A stretch of 37,233 nucleotides of DNA from an uncultured Prevotella sp. (GCA_900770025.1 CAAGIW010000079.1:1-37233); one strand, 5' to 3'. Positions 23,335-31,976 are shown, counted from the first letter of the stretch. The notes: generated by a model from the sequence alone, not told the origin. A program made the numbers and translations.

Positions 23335-23880
23335 CTACGACTTGATCAGGTTGCCGTATATCCAGCCACCCACTGCAGCAACCAGAATAACGAAGATGGG
23401 CGACACGCCCATTGCCCATATCGCCAAGGCACTGGCTATGGGAATCCAGCAGTTGCTCCACCCTATCTTGGCGCTGCGCGCAAGATTGAAGGTGGGCACC
23501 GCTATCAGCGCCACCACCGCCGGACGGATGCCTCGGAACATAGCTGCCACCCAGGGAATGTCTTTGAACTGTGCGAAAAACAGGGCAATGAGAAGGATAA
23601 TGATGAAGGAGGGCAAGGCAGCTCCCAAGGCAGCGCACACGGCCCCGGTCTTTCGGGCCAGCTTATAGCCCACAAAGGTGCTGATGTTGATGGCAAACAC
23701 GCCCGGACAACTCTGCGCCACGGCTATCAGGTCGAGCATCTCCTCGTCTTCTAACCACTGGTGGCGCTGCACCACCTCCTCGCGGATGATGGGTATCATG
23801 GCATACCCACCACCCAGCGTGAAGAGTCCTATCTTGAAAAATGTCTGGAAACAATCGCCCAGCACCTTCATCTTTTTCAT
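23335..23880 (-). CDS. Chromate transporter, half-size (first of the pair)
   Basis: A 181-residue CHR-family membrane protein: FFKIGLFTLGGGYAMIPIIREEVV at the N-terminus, then LDLIAVAQSCPGVFAINISTFVGY, aligned with the PGP region of its neighbour, and terminal helices (VSPIFVILVAAVGGWIYG). The two half-size proteins probably form a heterodimer in the inner membrane. The start lies 12 nt after purL, pointing to one transcript purL-CHR-CHR. The metabolic reason for the linkage is not obvious. Confidence 0.9.
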   Translation of the reverse strand: MKKMKVLGDCFQTFFKIGLFTLGGGYAMIPIIREEVVQRHQWLEDEEMLDLIAVAQSCPGVFAINISTFVGYKLARKTGAVCAALGAALPSFIIILLIALFFAQFKDIPWVAAMFRGIRPAVVALIAVPTFNLARSAKIGWSNCWIPIASALAIWAMGVSPIFVILVAAVGGWIYGNLIKS

Positions 23881-23892
23881 CTTTTCCGCTCC

Positions 23893-26800
23893 TTATGCCT
23901 GCTTCTGTTCTATCCACCTACGGGCATTGACAAAGGCCTCTATCCACGGAGTCACCTCATCCATGCGGCGCTGCTGCGGATAGCAGCCGCACTGCCAGGG
24001 GAAGATGGCACGCTCCAAATGGGGCATCATGGCCAAATGGCGGCCATCGGCAGAACAGATGCCTGCCACATTATAGTCGGAACCGTTGGGGTTGGCAGGA
24101 TAGCCGGCATAGTTGTACTTGGCGATGATGTGGTATTCGCTCTCTGCCTTGGGCAACGAGAAACGACCCTCTCCGTGAGCCACCCAGATGCCCAGCTTGT
24201 TGCCGGCCAACGAACCGAACATCACACTGTGGTTCTGCGGAATGGCAAGCGACACGAAACCACTCTCAAACTTGTGCGATTTGTTGTGCAGCATCCTTGC
24301 CACCGGCGCATCCTTGGGAGCGATGGTGGGTGTTTTGCCTTCTATCAGCCCCAGTTCCACCATGAGCTGGCAGCCGTTGCAGATGCCGAGCGAGAGGGTG
24401 TCTTCACGGGCATAGAAGCGGTCGAGCGCCTCCTTGGCCTTGGGGTTGAACAGGAAAGCGCCTGCCCATCCCTTGGCAGAACCCAGCACGTCGCTGTTGG
24501 AGAAACCGCCGCAGAACACAATCATGTTGATATCCTCCAATGTTTCCCTGCCACTGATGAGGTCGGTCATCATCACGTCTTTCACGTCGAAGCCGGCAAG
24601 ATAGAGCGAATAGGCCATCTCGCGCTCTCCGTTGGTTCCCTTTTCGCGGATGATGGCAGCCTTGATGCCGGTGCGTTCCCTGCGGTCGGCGCTGATGCCA
24701 TACTGCTTCAGCTTGCCGGTGAAGTCGTTGTTGAACTTCATCTCCACAGGCTGGTTCTTATAGTTGGCGGCACGCTCGTCGGCGCAACCGTTGAAACTCT
24801 GCTTTCTGTCGAGCAGATGCGAGGTGCTGTACCACACATCTCTCAGGGCATCGATGCCAAAGGTGTGCTCTGTATCGCCGCACTTCACCACCAAGGTGCG
24901 CTCGGCAGGTGTGGGATAACCTATCTTGGCATACCCCACTCCACGATCTTCCAACAGCGCCCTCATCTCATCCTGATGCTCGGCAGCCACCTCTATCACC
25001 ACGCCGGGGTTCTCGGCAAAGAGGGCCTTCACCATGTCGCCGTCCTTACACAGGTTGTGCAGATTGATGTGCAAGCCGCCTTCGGTGTTGGCAAAGCACA
25101 TCTCAAGCAGACAGGTGACCAAGCCACCGGCACTGATGTCGTGGCCTGCCATTATCCATCCCTTCTCCACCATCTGCTGCACGGCCTCGAAGGCATCGCG
25201 GAAGTATTCTGGATTCTTCACCGTGGGCACATCGTCGCCCACCTTGTCCAAGCTCTGGGCAAAGGCAGAACCGCCGAGGCGCTGCTCGTCGAAGGAGAAG
25301 TCGATATGGTAGAGCGATGCGTTCTTGTCGTTCACCAATACGGGAGACACCACCTTGCGCACATCGCTCACCTCGCCGCCGGCACTCACTATCACCGTGC
25401 CCGGACTGATGATCTTCTCTCCGTTGGGATATTGCTGTGTCAGCGAAAGGGAATCCTTTCCGGTGGGCACGTTGATTTGCAGGGCACAACAGAAGTCGGA
25501 AAGGGCGTTCACCGCACTGTACAGGCGGGCATCCTCTCCCTGCTGCGAACGGCAGGGCCACATCCAGTTGGCCGAAAGCGAAAGACTGTCCATGCCATCG
25601 GCCAACGGAGCCCACACGATGTTGGTAAGTGCCTCTGCCACAGAGAGCACACTTCCGGCCTGTGGATTGGCCAATCCAGCCTGCGGGGCATGTCCCAAAG
25701 CGGTGGCGATACCCTTGCGTCCACGGTAGTCGAGTGCCACCACACCGCAGTCGCTCAGAGGCAACTGCAGGGGACCCTGGCACTGCTGGCGTGCTATCTT
25801 GCCCGTCACAGAGCGATCGACCTTGTTGGTAAGCCAGTCCTTGCACGCCACGGCCTCTAATTTCAGCACGTTCTCCACGTAGCTGTCTATCTTGTCAGCG
25901 CTATACACGGCATCCTCGTAGTGGTGTTCCACGGTAGTGTCCACCATCACCGTCTTGGGTGAATGGCCAAACATCTGCGCCACATCCAAGTCAAAGGGCT
26001 TCACTCCGTCGCCCTGCACAAACGAGAAGTGTGCATCTCCGGTGGTTTCTCCCACCACATACATCGGTGCACGCTCACGCTCTGCAATCCGGCGCACATG
26101 CTCGATGTGCTTCTCGTCGATGAGCAAGCCCATGCGCTCCTGACTCTCGTTGGCAATGATTTCCTTGGCAGAGAGTGTCTTGTCGCCGATGGGGAGCTGT
26201 GTCATATCGATGCGGCCTCCACACTCCTCCACCAACTCCGACAAGCAGTTCAGGTGACCGGCCGAACCGTGGTCGTGGATGCTCACCACGGGGTTCACAT
26301 CCTCCTCACAGAGAGCCCTCACCAGATTGTAGGCGCGCTTCTGCATCTCGGGATTGGCACGCTGCACGGCATTCAGTTCTATGCCATTGCTATAACGTCC
26401 CGTGTCAACGGAAGACACCGAGCCTCCACCCAATCCGATTCGGTAGTTGTCGCCACCTACCACCACCACCTTGTTTCCGGGCTGCGGCTCCTTTTTCAGG
26501 CAGTCGCGCTTGGTGCCGTAGCCCACTCCGCCTGCCAGCATAATCACCTTGTCGTAGGCATACTTGGCAGCATCGCCGGGCTCCTGATGCTCGAAGGTGA
26601 GCACCGAACCGCAAATGAGGGGCTGTCCGAACTTGTTTCCGAAGTCAGAAGCACCGTTGGAAGCCTTGATAAGTATCTGCTCGGGGGTCTGATACAGCCA
26701 CTTGCGGGGCTCCATACCTCCTGCCGTATCGTTCACACGGGGGTAGGCTGTCATATACACGGCCGTTCCTGCAATGGGCCACGAGCCCACTCCACCGCCC

Positions 26801-27618
26801 ATACGGTCGCGTATTTCGCCTCCCGTACCCGTAGCGGCACCGTTGAAGGGCTCCACGGTGGTGGGGAAATTGTGGGTCTCGGCCTTGAGCGATATCACGC
26901 TCTCCACCTCCTTCACCTCGAAGAAGTCGCTGGTGGACTGGTCTTTCGGCGCAAACTGCTCCACCACAGGTCCCTGGGCAAAGGCCACATTGTCTTTGTA
27001 TGCCGACAGTATCTTGTTGGGATTCTCCTGTGTGGTCTTCTTAATCATGGCGAAGAGGCTCGATGGCATCTCCTTGCCGTCGATGATGAAAGTGCCGCCG
27101 AAAATCTTGTGACGGCAGTGCTCTGAGTTGATTTGGGCAAAGCCGAAGATTTCAGAGTCGGTGAGCGGACGTCCGTTCTGCTTCTCTATTTTGTGCAGAT
27201 ACTCTATTTCCTCGGGCGAAAGGGCCAGTCCCTCCTGTTCGTTGTATTCCTCCAGATTTTCAACACGCTTGATGGGCTGCGGCTGTATGTTCACGGTAAA
27301 GATGCTTTGGTCCAGTCCCTCATACATGCGCTGCAGCATAGGGTCGTGTTCTGCATCCTTGGAATCCACGGGAAAATACTCCTCAATTCGTGTGATACCC
27401 TTGAGGTTCATGTTTTGTGTTATCTCAACGGCATTGGTGCTCCAAGGGGTCACCATCTCTCTGCGCGGTCCCACGAAGAAGCCTTCGAGAGCATCGGCAT
27501 CAATGGCATCGGCATTGCCGTACAACCAGCACAGTTCATTCTTCTCTTCGGTGGAGAGTTGATGGTCCACCTCTGTTGCTATCACGCTGTTTTGTGGAGT
27601 TTTGAAAAATAGTATCAT
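23893..27618 (-). CDS. purL: Phosphoribosylformylglycinamidine synthase, single-chain PurL
   Basis: A 1241-residue enzyme that converts FGAR, glutamine and ATP to FGAM in de novo purine synthesis. It is the large fused form. The synthase core has INSEHCRHKIFGG, SLKAETHNFPTTVEPFNGAATGTGG and SIHDHGSAGHL. The C-terminal glutaminase has the nucleophile Cys near residue 1083 (LGICNGCQLM) and the His/Glu of PHLER. I start at the ATG at 27618 (MILFFKTPQNSVIATEV) because the -7 box at 27661-27668 lies inside the longer open frame that begins at 27693. Two CHR transporter genes follow. Confidence 0.97.
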   Translation of the reverse strand: MILFFKTPQNSVIATEVDHQLSTEEKNELCWLYGNADAIDADALEGFFVGPRREMVTPWSTNAVEITQNMNLKGITRIEEYFPVDSKDAEHDPMLQRMYEGLDQSIFTVNIQPQPIKRVENLEEYNEQEGLALSPEEIEYLHKIEKQNGRPLTDSEIFGFAQINSEHCRHKIFGGTFIIDGKEMPSSLFAMIKKTTQENPNKILSAYKDNVAFAQGPVVEQFAPKDQSTSDFFEVKEVESVISLKAETHNFPTTVEPFNGAATGTGGEIRDRMGGGVGSWPIAGTAVYMTAYPRVNDTAGGMEPRKWLYQTPEQILIKASNGASDFGNKFGQPLICGSVLTFEHQEPGDAAKYAYDKVIMLAGGVGYGTKRDCLKKEPQPGNKVVVVGGDNYRIGLGGGSVSSVDTGRYSNGIELNAVQRANPEMQKRAYNLVRALCEEDVNPVVSIHDHGSAGHLNCLSELVEECGGRIDMTQLPIGDKTLSAKEIIANESQERMGLLIDEKHIEHVRRIAERERAPMYVVGETTGDAHFSFVQGDGVKPFDLDVAQMFGHSPKTVMVDTTVEHHYEDAVYSADKIDSYVENVLKLEAVACKDWLTNKVDRSVTGKIARQQCQGPLQLPLSDCGVVALDYRGRKGIATALGHAPQAGLANPQAGSVLSVAEALTNIVWAPLADGMDSLSLSANWMWPCRSQQGEDARLYSAVNALSDFCCALQINVPTGKDSLSLTQQYPNGEKIISPGTVIVSAGGEVSDVRKVVSPVLVNDKNASLYHIDFSFDEQRLGGSAFAQSLDKVGDDVPTVKNPEYFRDAFEAVQQMVEKGWIMAGHDISAGGLVTCLLEMCFANTEGGLHINLHNLCKDGDMVKALFAENPGVVIEVAAEHQDEMRALLEDRGVGYAKIGYPTPAERTLVVKCGDTEHTFGIDALRDVWYSTSHLLDRKQSFNGCADERAANYKNQPVEMKFNNDFTGKLKQYGISADRRERTGIKAAIIREKGTNGEREMAYSLYLAGFDVKDVMMTDLISGRETLEDINMIVFCGGFSNSDVLGSAKGWAGAFLFNPKAKEALDRFYAREDTLSLGICNGCQLMVELGLIEGKTPTIAPKDAPVARMLHNKSHKFESGFVSLAIPQNHSVMFGSLAGNKLGIWVAHGEGRFSLPKAESEYHIIAKYNYAGYPANPNGSDYNVAGICSADGRHLAMMPHLERAIFPWQCGCYPQQRRMDEVTPWIEAFVNARRWIEQKQA

Positions 27619-27660
27619 GCTATGTGAATTTGATTTGTATGCTTGTTCAGTAACTGAATG

Positions 27661-27668
27661 CAAAAATA
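27661..27668 (-). promoter_or_regulatory. -7 element of the purL promoter
   Basis: TATTTTTG on the minus strand fits TAnnTTTG. No clear TTTG is present at the -33 distance. The palindrome TTCAGT-A-ACTGAA (27646-27658) covers the predicted start site and could be an operator. Confidence 0.55.
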
Positions 27669-27758
27669 AGAAAAAAAAATCACTCTGCTCCATTCTTCAT
27701 TCCTCATTCTTCGTTCTTCATTCAAAAATCGTTAAATATCCGTAAATGCGTTTGTCTT

Positions 27759-27791
27759 TTCGGGGCTTTAACCGTCATATCAGTAACTTTG
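27759..27791 (+). promoter_or_regulatory. Promoter of the OmpA-family lipoprotein gene
   Basis: TAACTTTG (27784-27791) is a perfect -7 element. The best -33 candidate is TTCG (27759-27762) at a spacing of 21, which departs from TTTG. The predicted start is near 27797, about 19 nt before the ATG. Confidence 0.65.
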
Positions 27792-27815
27792 CAAAGAATT
27801 TAATGTTTCACAACG

Positions 27816-28649
27816 ATGAGAAAGAAAGTATTAGCAGTTTCATTGGTACTGGCTTGCATGTTGGCAAGCAGCTGTGCCAGTAAGAAAGATTTGGAAAACT
27901 GTCAGCTCGAAAACAAGGAGTTGACTAAGAACTATCAGGATGCCAAGGAACAGTTGGCTGCCAGCAAGGCCCGCATCAGCAGTTTGGAAGAGCAGTTGGC
28001 TGGTTCCAAGAAGGCCTATGAGGCAGTGCAGAGCGCATTGGACAAGAGTCTGACCAACGCCAGCCAGAACAATGTGAGCATCGAGAAACTTGTGGACCAA
28101 ATCAACGAGTCTAACCAATACATACGCCACTTGGTGGAGGTGAAGAGCAAGAGCGATTCGCTGAACATGGTGCTCACCAACAATCTCACACGCTCTCTGA
28201 GCCGCGAAGAATTGAAAGAGGTGGACGTACAGGTGCTCAAAGGCGTGGTGTATATCTCATTAGCCGACAACATGCTCTACAAGAGTGGCTCTTATGAAAT
28301 CAACGAGCGCGCTGCCGAGACGCTGAGCAAGATTGCAAAAATCATCAAGGACTACAAGGATTATGACGTGCTGATTGAAGGTAACACCGACAATGTGCCC
28401 ATCTCACGCGAGAACATTCGCAACAACTGGGACCTCTCCTGTCTGCGTGCCTCCAGCGTGGTACAGGCATTGCAAAACCAGTATGGCGTGGACCCCAAGC
28501 GTCTCACGGCAGGTGGACGCGGAGAATACAACCCCCTCAGCGACAACAGCACCGAGGCAGGCAAGTTGCGCAACCGACGCACACAGATTATTATCACTCC
28601 CAAACTCGACCAGTTTATGGAGTTGATTGACAAGGCTCCCGAGAACTGA
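27816..28649 (+). CDS. OmpA-family peptidoglycan-binding lipoprotein
   Basis: A 277-residue lipoprotein with lipobox CMLASSC (Cys20). Residues about 25-110 are a coiled coil (DLENCQLENKELTKNYQDAK, ISSLEEQLAGSKKAYEAV). Residues about 150-260 form an OmpA-like domain: LYKSGSYEINERAAETL, VLIEGNTDNVPI, WDLSCLRASSVVQAL, LTAGGRGEYNPLSDNS and KLRNRRTQIIITPK. The domain's Asp and Arg (NNWDLS, LRNRR) suit binding of diaminopimelate in peptidoglycan. It should tether the outer membrane to the cell wall. It is a single gene, divergent from purL, with hairpins following it. Confidence 0.93.
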   Translation: MRKKVLAVSLVLACMLASSCASKKDLENCQLENKELTKNYQDAKEQLAASKARISSLEEQLAGSKKAYEAVQSALDKSLTNASQNNVSIEKLVDQINESNQYIRHLVEVKSKSDSLNMVLTNNLTRSLSREELKEVDVQVLKGVVYISLADNMLYKSGSYEINERAAETLSKIAKIIKDYKDYDVLIEGNTDNVPISRENIRNNWDLSCLRASSVVQALQNQYGVDPKRLTAGGRGEYNPLSDNSTEAGKLRNRRTQIIITPKLDQFMELIDKAPEN

Positions 28650-28665
28650 CAAGGGGATGAATCAT

Positions 28666-28695
28666 TTCAGGTGGCCTCTCACGGGGCCACCTGAA
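28666..28695 (+). terminator. Hairpin after the OmpA-family gene
   Basis: TTCAGGTGGCC (28666-28676) and GGCCACCTGAA (28685-28695) form a perfect 11-bp stem with an 8-nt loop, 16 nt after the stop codon. No U-tract follows, so it may protect the 3' end while the hairpin at 28732 does the termination. Confidence 0.55.
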
Positions 28696-28731
28696 CACAA
28701 GAATCCTTATCCCAAAGCCCAAGCACATAAA

Positions 28732-28766
28732 AAACCCAGAGCCGATGGCTCTGGGTTTATCTTTTT
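28732..28766. terminator. Bidirectional terminator between OmpA-family gene and tsf
   Basis: AAACCCAGAGCC (28732-28743) and GGCTCTGGGTTT (28747-28758) form a perfect 12-bp stem with loop GAT. On the plus strand ATCTTTTT follows. On the minus strand the stem continues into TTTTTTATG. It serves both convergent transcripts. Confidence 0.93.
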
Positions 28767-28812
28767 GGGCTTACGCCCGCTTTACTTACAGTTTAGCTTC
28801 CAATTTGCCTGT

Positions 28813-29811
28813 TTAGTCGGCACGGAGAGTGAATCTCTTGAAATCAACCACGGTGAGCTCCTTGTCGGCAGCCTTCAGATAGTCGGTCACAGAGAGCTTG
28901 CTGTCCTGAATGAATTCCTGATTCAGCAGACAAGACTCCTTGTAGAACTTGTTCATTCTACCCTTGGCGATGTTCTGAATCATCTGCTCGGGCAGGTTGG
29001 CCTTCTTCTCTTCAGACACGGTGGCGATAATCTGCTTTGCCTTCTCCACGTCTTCAGCACTAATCCAACCCTTTTCCATATTGCTCTTCATGTGGTCCTC
29101 AGAATCCACGTGTGCAGGGTTGATACCTGCCTTCTTGATGGCAGCCTCCACAGCCTTCTGCACCTGCTCTTCCTTGGTCTTCTCGATAGCCACCTTCAGC
29201 TCCTCGTCCTTCACGCTCTGGGGCACGCTGGCCTCGTCTAAAGCCACGGGGTTCATGGCAGCCACCTGCATGGCAATGGCATGAGCCTGCTCCACAGCGG
29301 GCTTGTTGGTCTGAACCATGGTGCACAGTGTATGCTTGCCCATGTGGTCATACACCTCCACGTTGTCGCCCTCGATGAAGTTGTAGCCGTCCAATTCCAT
29401 CTTCTCGCCAGTGATACCAGAACGAGCCACCACAGCGTCCTGCACCTTGGTGCCGTCTGCGATGGTCAGTTCCTTCACCTCGTCGATGCTCTTGGCCTTG
29501 GCTGCCACAGCTGCATCCAGAATATCCTGTGTCAGCTTGATATAGTCGGCACCGTTTGCCACGAAGTCGGTCTCGCACTTCAGAGCCACAATGGCGGCAA
29601 AGCCGTCAGCCGCCTTCACGAGTACACATCCGTTGGAGGTCTCACGGTCAGAACGCTTGGCTGCAATAGCCTGTCCCTTCTCGCGAATCACTTCCATAGC
29701 CTTGTTGAAGTCGCCCTCTGCTTCAGTGAGCGCTTTCTTGACATCAGCCAAACCGGCACCTGTCATGGTGCGCAGCTTCTTGATGTCTTCCATATTTGGT
29801 TTGTAAGCCAT
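28813..29811 (-). CDS. tsf: Elongation factor Ts
   Basis: A 332-residue nucleotide-exchange factor that recycles EF-Tu-GDP. The N-terminal UBA-like domain and signature DIKKLRTMTGAGLADVKKAL are clear. The core contains ALKCETDFVANGADYIKLTQ, the conserved EF-Tu contact. It is longer than the E. coli protein (about 283 residues), as is usual in Bacteroidetes. It follows rpsB by 52 nt in an AT-rich spacer of GAGTTACGA-type words and ends before the bidirectional terminator. Confidence 0.98.
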   Translation of the reverse strand: MAYKPNMEDIKKLRTMTGAGLADVKKALTEAEGDFNKAMEVIREKGQAIAAKRSDRETSNGCVLVKAADGFAAIVALKCETDFVANGADYIKLTQDILDAAVAAKAKSIDEVKELTIADGTKVQDAVVARSGITGEKMELDGYNFIEGDNVEVYDHMGKHTLCTMVQTNKPAVEQAHAIAMQVAAMNPVALDEASVPQSVKDEELKVAIEKTKEEQVQKAVEAAIKKAGINPAHVDSEDHMKSNMEKGWISAEDVEKAKQIIATVSEEKKANLPEQMIQNIAKGRMNKFYKESCLLNQEFIQDSKLSVTDYLKAADKELTVVDFKRFTLRAD

Positions 29812-29863
29812 TTTCTCTTAATTCTTAATTTGTAGTTCGTAATTCCTAACTCGTAACTCGCAA

Positions 29864-30721
29864 TTACTCAGCGGCAGGAGCTTCTTCTGCGGCAGGAGTT
29901 TCCTCAACTGCAGGAGCCTCTTCTACTGTTTCCTCTGCCTTGGCATCCTTGCGGGGCTTGCGGGTGCGCTTGGGCTTTTCGTCAGCCTCAGCCTGTGCCT
30001 GTGCAGCAGCAGCGTTCTCGTCAGCCTTCTCAATCTTGCGCTCTTCCATACCCTCGGCGATGGCAGCACAGCAAGCAGCCAGAATGGTCTCCACGCTGTC
30101 CTTGGCGTCATCGTTTGCAGGAATCACGAAGTCGATGTTCTTGGGGTCAGAGTTGGTATCCACGATACCGAACACGGGGATGCCCAAACGGTTGGCTTCC
30201 TTCACGGCAATAGCTTCCTTCATCACATCCACCACAAAGAGGGCAGAGGGCAGACGGGTCAGGTCGGCAATAGAACCGAGATTCTTCTCCAACTTGGCAC
30301 GCTGGCGGGTAATCTGCAACAACTCTCTTTTGGAAAGGTTAGAGAAGGTTCCGTCGTTCATCAGTTTGTCGATGTTGGCCATTTTCTTCACAGCCTTGCG
30401 GATAGTGGGGAAGTTGGTGAGCATACCGCCCGGCCAACGCTCTATCACGTAGGGCATGTTTACGCTTGTTGCCTTCTCGGCAATCACGTCCTTTGTTTGT
30501 TTTTTAGTAGCGACAAACAGAATCTTCTTGCCCGACTTGGCTATCTGCTTCAAAGCATCTGCAGCCTCGTCTATTTTCTCTACTGTCTTGTGCAGGTCGA
30601 TGATGTGAATACCGTTACGTTCGGTATAGATGTAGGGAGCCATTGCGGGGTTCCACTTGCGACGCAGGTGTCCGAAGTGGCAACCTGCCTGGAGCAACAT
30701 ATCAAAATTTGTTCTTGACAT
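29864..30721 (-). CDS. rpsB: 30S ribosomal protein S2
   Basis: A 285-residue small-subunit protein that binds the 16S rRNA neck between head and body. Hallmarks: MSRTNFDMLLQAGCHFGHLRRKWNPAM, IHIIDLHKTVEKIDEAA, VIERWPGGMLTNF, and GIPVFGIVDTNSDPKNIDFVIPANDDA. About 50 residues extend past the normal core. This tail is basic (KPKRTRKPRKDAK), then acidic and Pro/Ala/Glu-rich (three near-repeats of EEAPA/EETPA), and is probably disordered. A structured leader of 167 nt separates it from rpsI. Confidence 0.98.
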   Translation of the reverse strand: MSRTNFDMLLQAGCHFGHLRRKWNPAMAPYIYTERNGIHIIDLHKTVEKIDEAADALKQIAKSGKKILFVATKKQTKDVIAEKATSVNMPYVIERWPGGMLTNFPTIRKAVKKMANIDKLMNDGTFSNLSKRELLQITRQRAKLEKNLGSIADLTRLPSALFVVDVMKEAIAVKEANRLGIPVFGIVDTNSDPKNIDFVIPANDDAKDSVETILAACCAAIAEGMEERKIEKADENAAAAQAQAEADEKPKRTRKPRKDAKAEETVEEAPAVEETPAAEEAPAAE

Positions 30722-30807
30722 TGTTTTTCTTGTTTAAATTGTTGTTTACTTTCTTTTTCAATTCTTGGGTTAGAACCAGCCGAGGGGTAATCGCTTGCGC
30801 AGAGTCC

Positions 30808-30878
30808 CATCGGTTTAGATACTAAACGATGCCTTGATGTGCCGGCGCCACGCATATATATAATAATGTGGCAAGCAC
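30808..30878 (-). promoter_or_regulatory. Structured rpsB leader (candidate S2 regulatory RNA)
   Basis: Two hairpins occur on the minus strand upstream of rpsB. Hairpin A (30878-30839) pairs GTGC-tt-GCCAC with GTGGC-gccg-GCAC around an AU-rich loop. Hairpin B (30831-30808) pairs CATCG-TTTAG with CTAAA-c-CGATG around the loop TAT. About 85 nt then remain before the ATG. I see no TAnnTTTG in the gap. The layout suits autoregulation by S2, known from other bacteria, but I cannot match a specific family. Confidence 0.5.
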
Positions 30879-30888
30879 AGGGGGCATA

Positions 30889-31275
30889 TTAACGCTTGCT
30901 GAACTGGAAGCGACGACGTGCCTTGGGACGACCCGGCTTCTTACGCTCAACGGCACGAGAATCACGTGTCAGGAATCCGTGGTCTTTCAGGTTCTTCTTG
31001 TCTTCCTCGTTCACCTTCACCAATGCGCGGGCAATGGCGAGACGCAAAGCCTGACTCTGTCCGGTGAAACCGCCACCGTCAAGGTTGGCTTTGATGTCGT
31101 ATTTCTCTGCCACTTCGAGCAACTGAAGGGGCTGCTTCACCACGTACTGCAGGATAGCAGAGGGGAAATATACGGTCAAGTCCTTTTTGTTGATGGTAAT
31201 CTTACCGGTTCCCTCGGTCAGATATACACGGGCTACGGCGCTCTTGCGGCGACCTATTGCATTAACTATTTCCAT
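30889..31275 (-). CDS. rpsI: 30S ribosomal protein S9
   Basis: A 128-residue protein with the S9 pattern: AIGRRKSAVARVYLTEGTG at the start, then NLDGGGFTGQSQALRLAIARAL, LTRDSRAVERKKPGRPKARR, and the invariant terminal SKR, whose tail reaches the ribosomal P site. It lies 12 nt after rplM, the usual L13-S9 pair. Confidence 0.98.
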   Translation of the reverse strand: MEIVNAIGRRKSAVARVYLTEGTGKITINKKDLTVYFPSAILQYVVKQPLQLLEVAEKYDIKANLDGGGFTGQSQALRLAIARALVKVNEEDKKNLKDHGFLTRDSRAVERKKPGRPKARRRFQFSKR

Positions 31276-31287
31276 GCTTCTTTTGAA

Positions 31288-31749
31288 TTATTTGTACTGA
31301 TTGATGTCTATTGTTTTGGGCTGCTGTGCCTCGTGCTTGTGCTCTGTACCCTCGTAGATATAGAGGTTGTTCAGCAAACTACGGCCAAGCGGGCCTTTGG
31401 GCAGCATGCCCTTGACAGCGTGGCGCAACATTTTCTCCACACCATTCTTCTGCTGACGGAGCAAGGCAGGAGAGGTGAAACGCTGACCTCCAGGATAACC
31501 GGTGTAACGGGTATATACCTTATCGGTTTCCTTCTTGCCGGTGAACTTCACCTTGGCAGCATTGATGATGATTACATTGTCACCACAATCCACATGAGGA
31601 GTGAAGGTGGGCTTGTACTTTCCGCGAATCAACTTTGCCACTTTGGAGCAAAGGCGACCAACAACTTGGTCTGTGGCATCGATAACCACCCACTCTTTCT
31701 TCGCTGTTTCCTTGTTGACGGAAATAGTCTTGTAACTTAAAGTGTTCAT
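31288..31749 (-). CDS. rplM: 50S ribosomal protein L13
   Basis: A 153-residue large-subunit protein needed early in 50S assembly. Signatures: WVVIDATDQVVGRLCSKVAKLIRGK, HVDCGDNVIIINAAKVKFTG, YTRYTGYPGG and AVKGMLPKGPLGRSLLNNLYIYEG. First gene of the rplM-rpsI-rpsB-tsf cluster, preceded by a promoter and a leader of about 135 nt with conspicuous hairpins. Confidence 0.98.
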   Translation of the reverse strand: MNTLSYKTISVNKETAKKEWVVIDATDQVVGRLCSKVAKLIRGKYKPTFTPHVDCGDNVIIINAAKVKFTGKKETDKVYTRYTGYPGGQRFTSPALLRQQKNGVEKMLRHAVKGMLPKGPLGRSLLNNLYIYEGTEHKHEAQQPKTIDINQYK

Positions 31750-31792
31750 TTCAATTTTAAAAATTACTACTAAAAAACATTTACTTCTTGTC

Positions 31793-31875
31793 TTGGCAGC
31801 GATTCACTAACCATGATGCCTGGCCTATGACACCACTATTAACACGCCAACCACGGGGGATCTAAGTCTTCCCCC
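31793..31875 (-). promoter_or_regulatory. Structured rplM leader (candidate L13 regulatory RNA)
   Basis: In the predicted transcript, GGGGGA (31875-31870) pairs with TCCCCC (31860-31855) around a 9-nt loop. TTGGC (31850-31846) then pairs with GCCAA (31797-31793), enclosing about 48 nt. The leader is about 135 nt, much longer than those of other genes in the window. L13 leaders that regulate rplM-rpsI are known in several phyla. Membership of a described class is not checked. Confidence 0.5.
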
Positions 31876-31891
31876 TGAAATAATCGGACTG

Positions 31892-31899
31892 CAAAGTTA
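31892..31899 (-). promoter_or_regulatory. -7 element of the rplM promoter
   Basis: TAACTTTG on the minus strand is a perfect TAnnTTTG. No TTTG is visible at the -33 distance. The predicted transcript starts near 31886. Confidence 0.65.
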
Positions 31900-31976
31900 C
31901 TGATTTTCTCTTGTTTATGTATGTATGGATAGTATATATTTAAGAAGAATTAACTTTTATCGGATTACGAGGTATA

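Noticed and set aside
23761..25860. A 699-codon plus-strand open frame opposite purL
   Set aside because: It is a shadow of purL, which has all its conserved motifs on the other strand. The plus-strand translation is His/Leu-rich, has no recognisable domain, and has no promoter.
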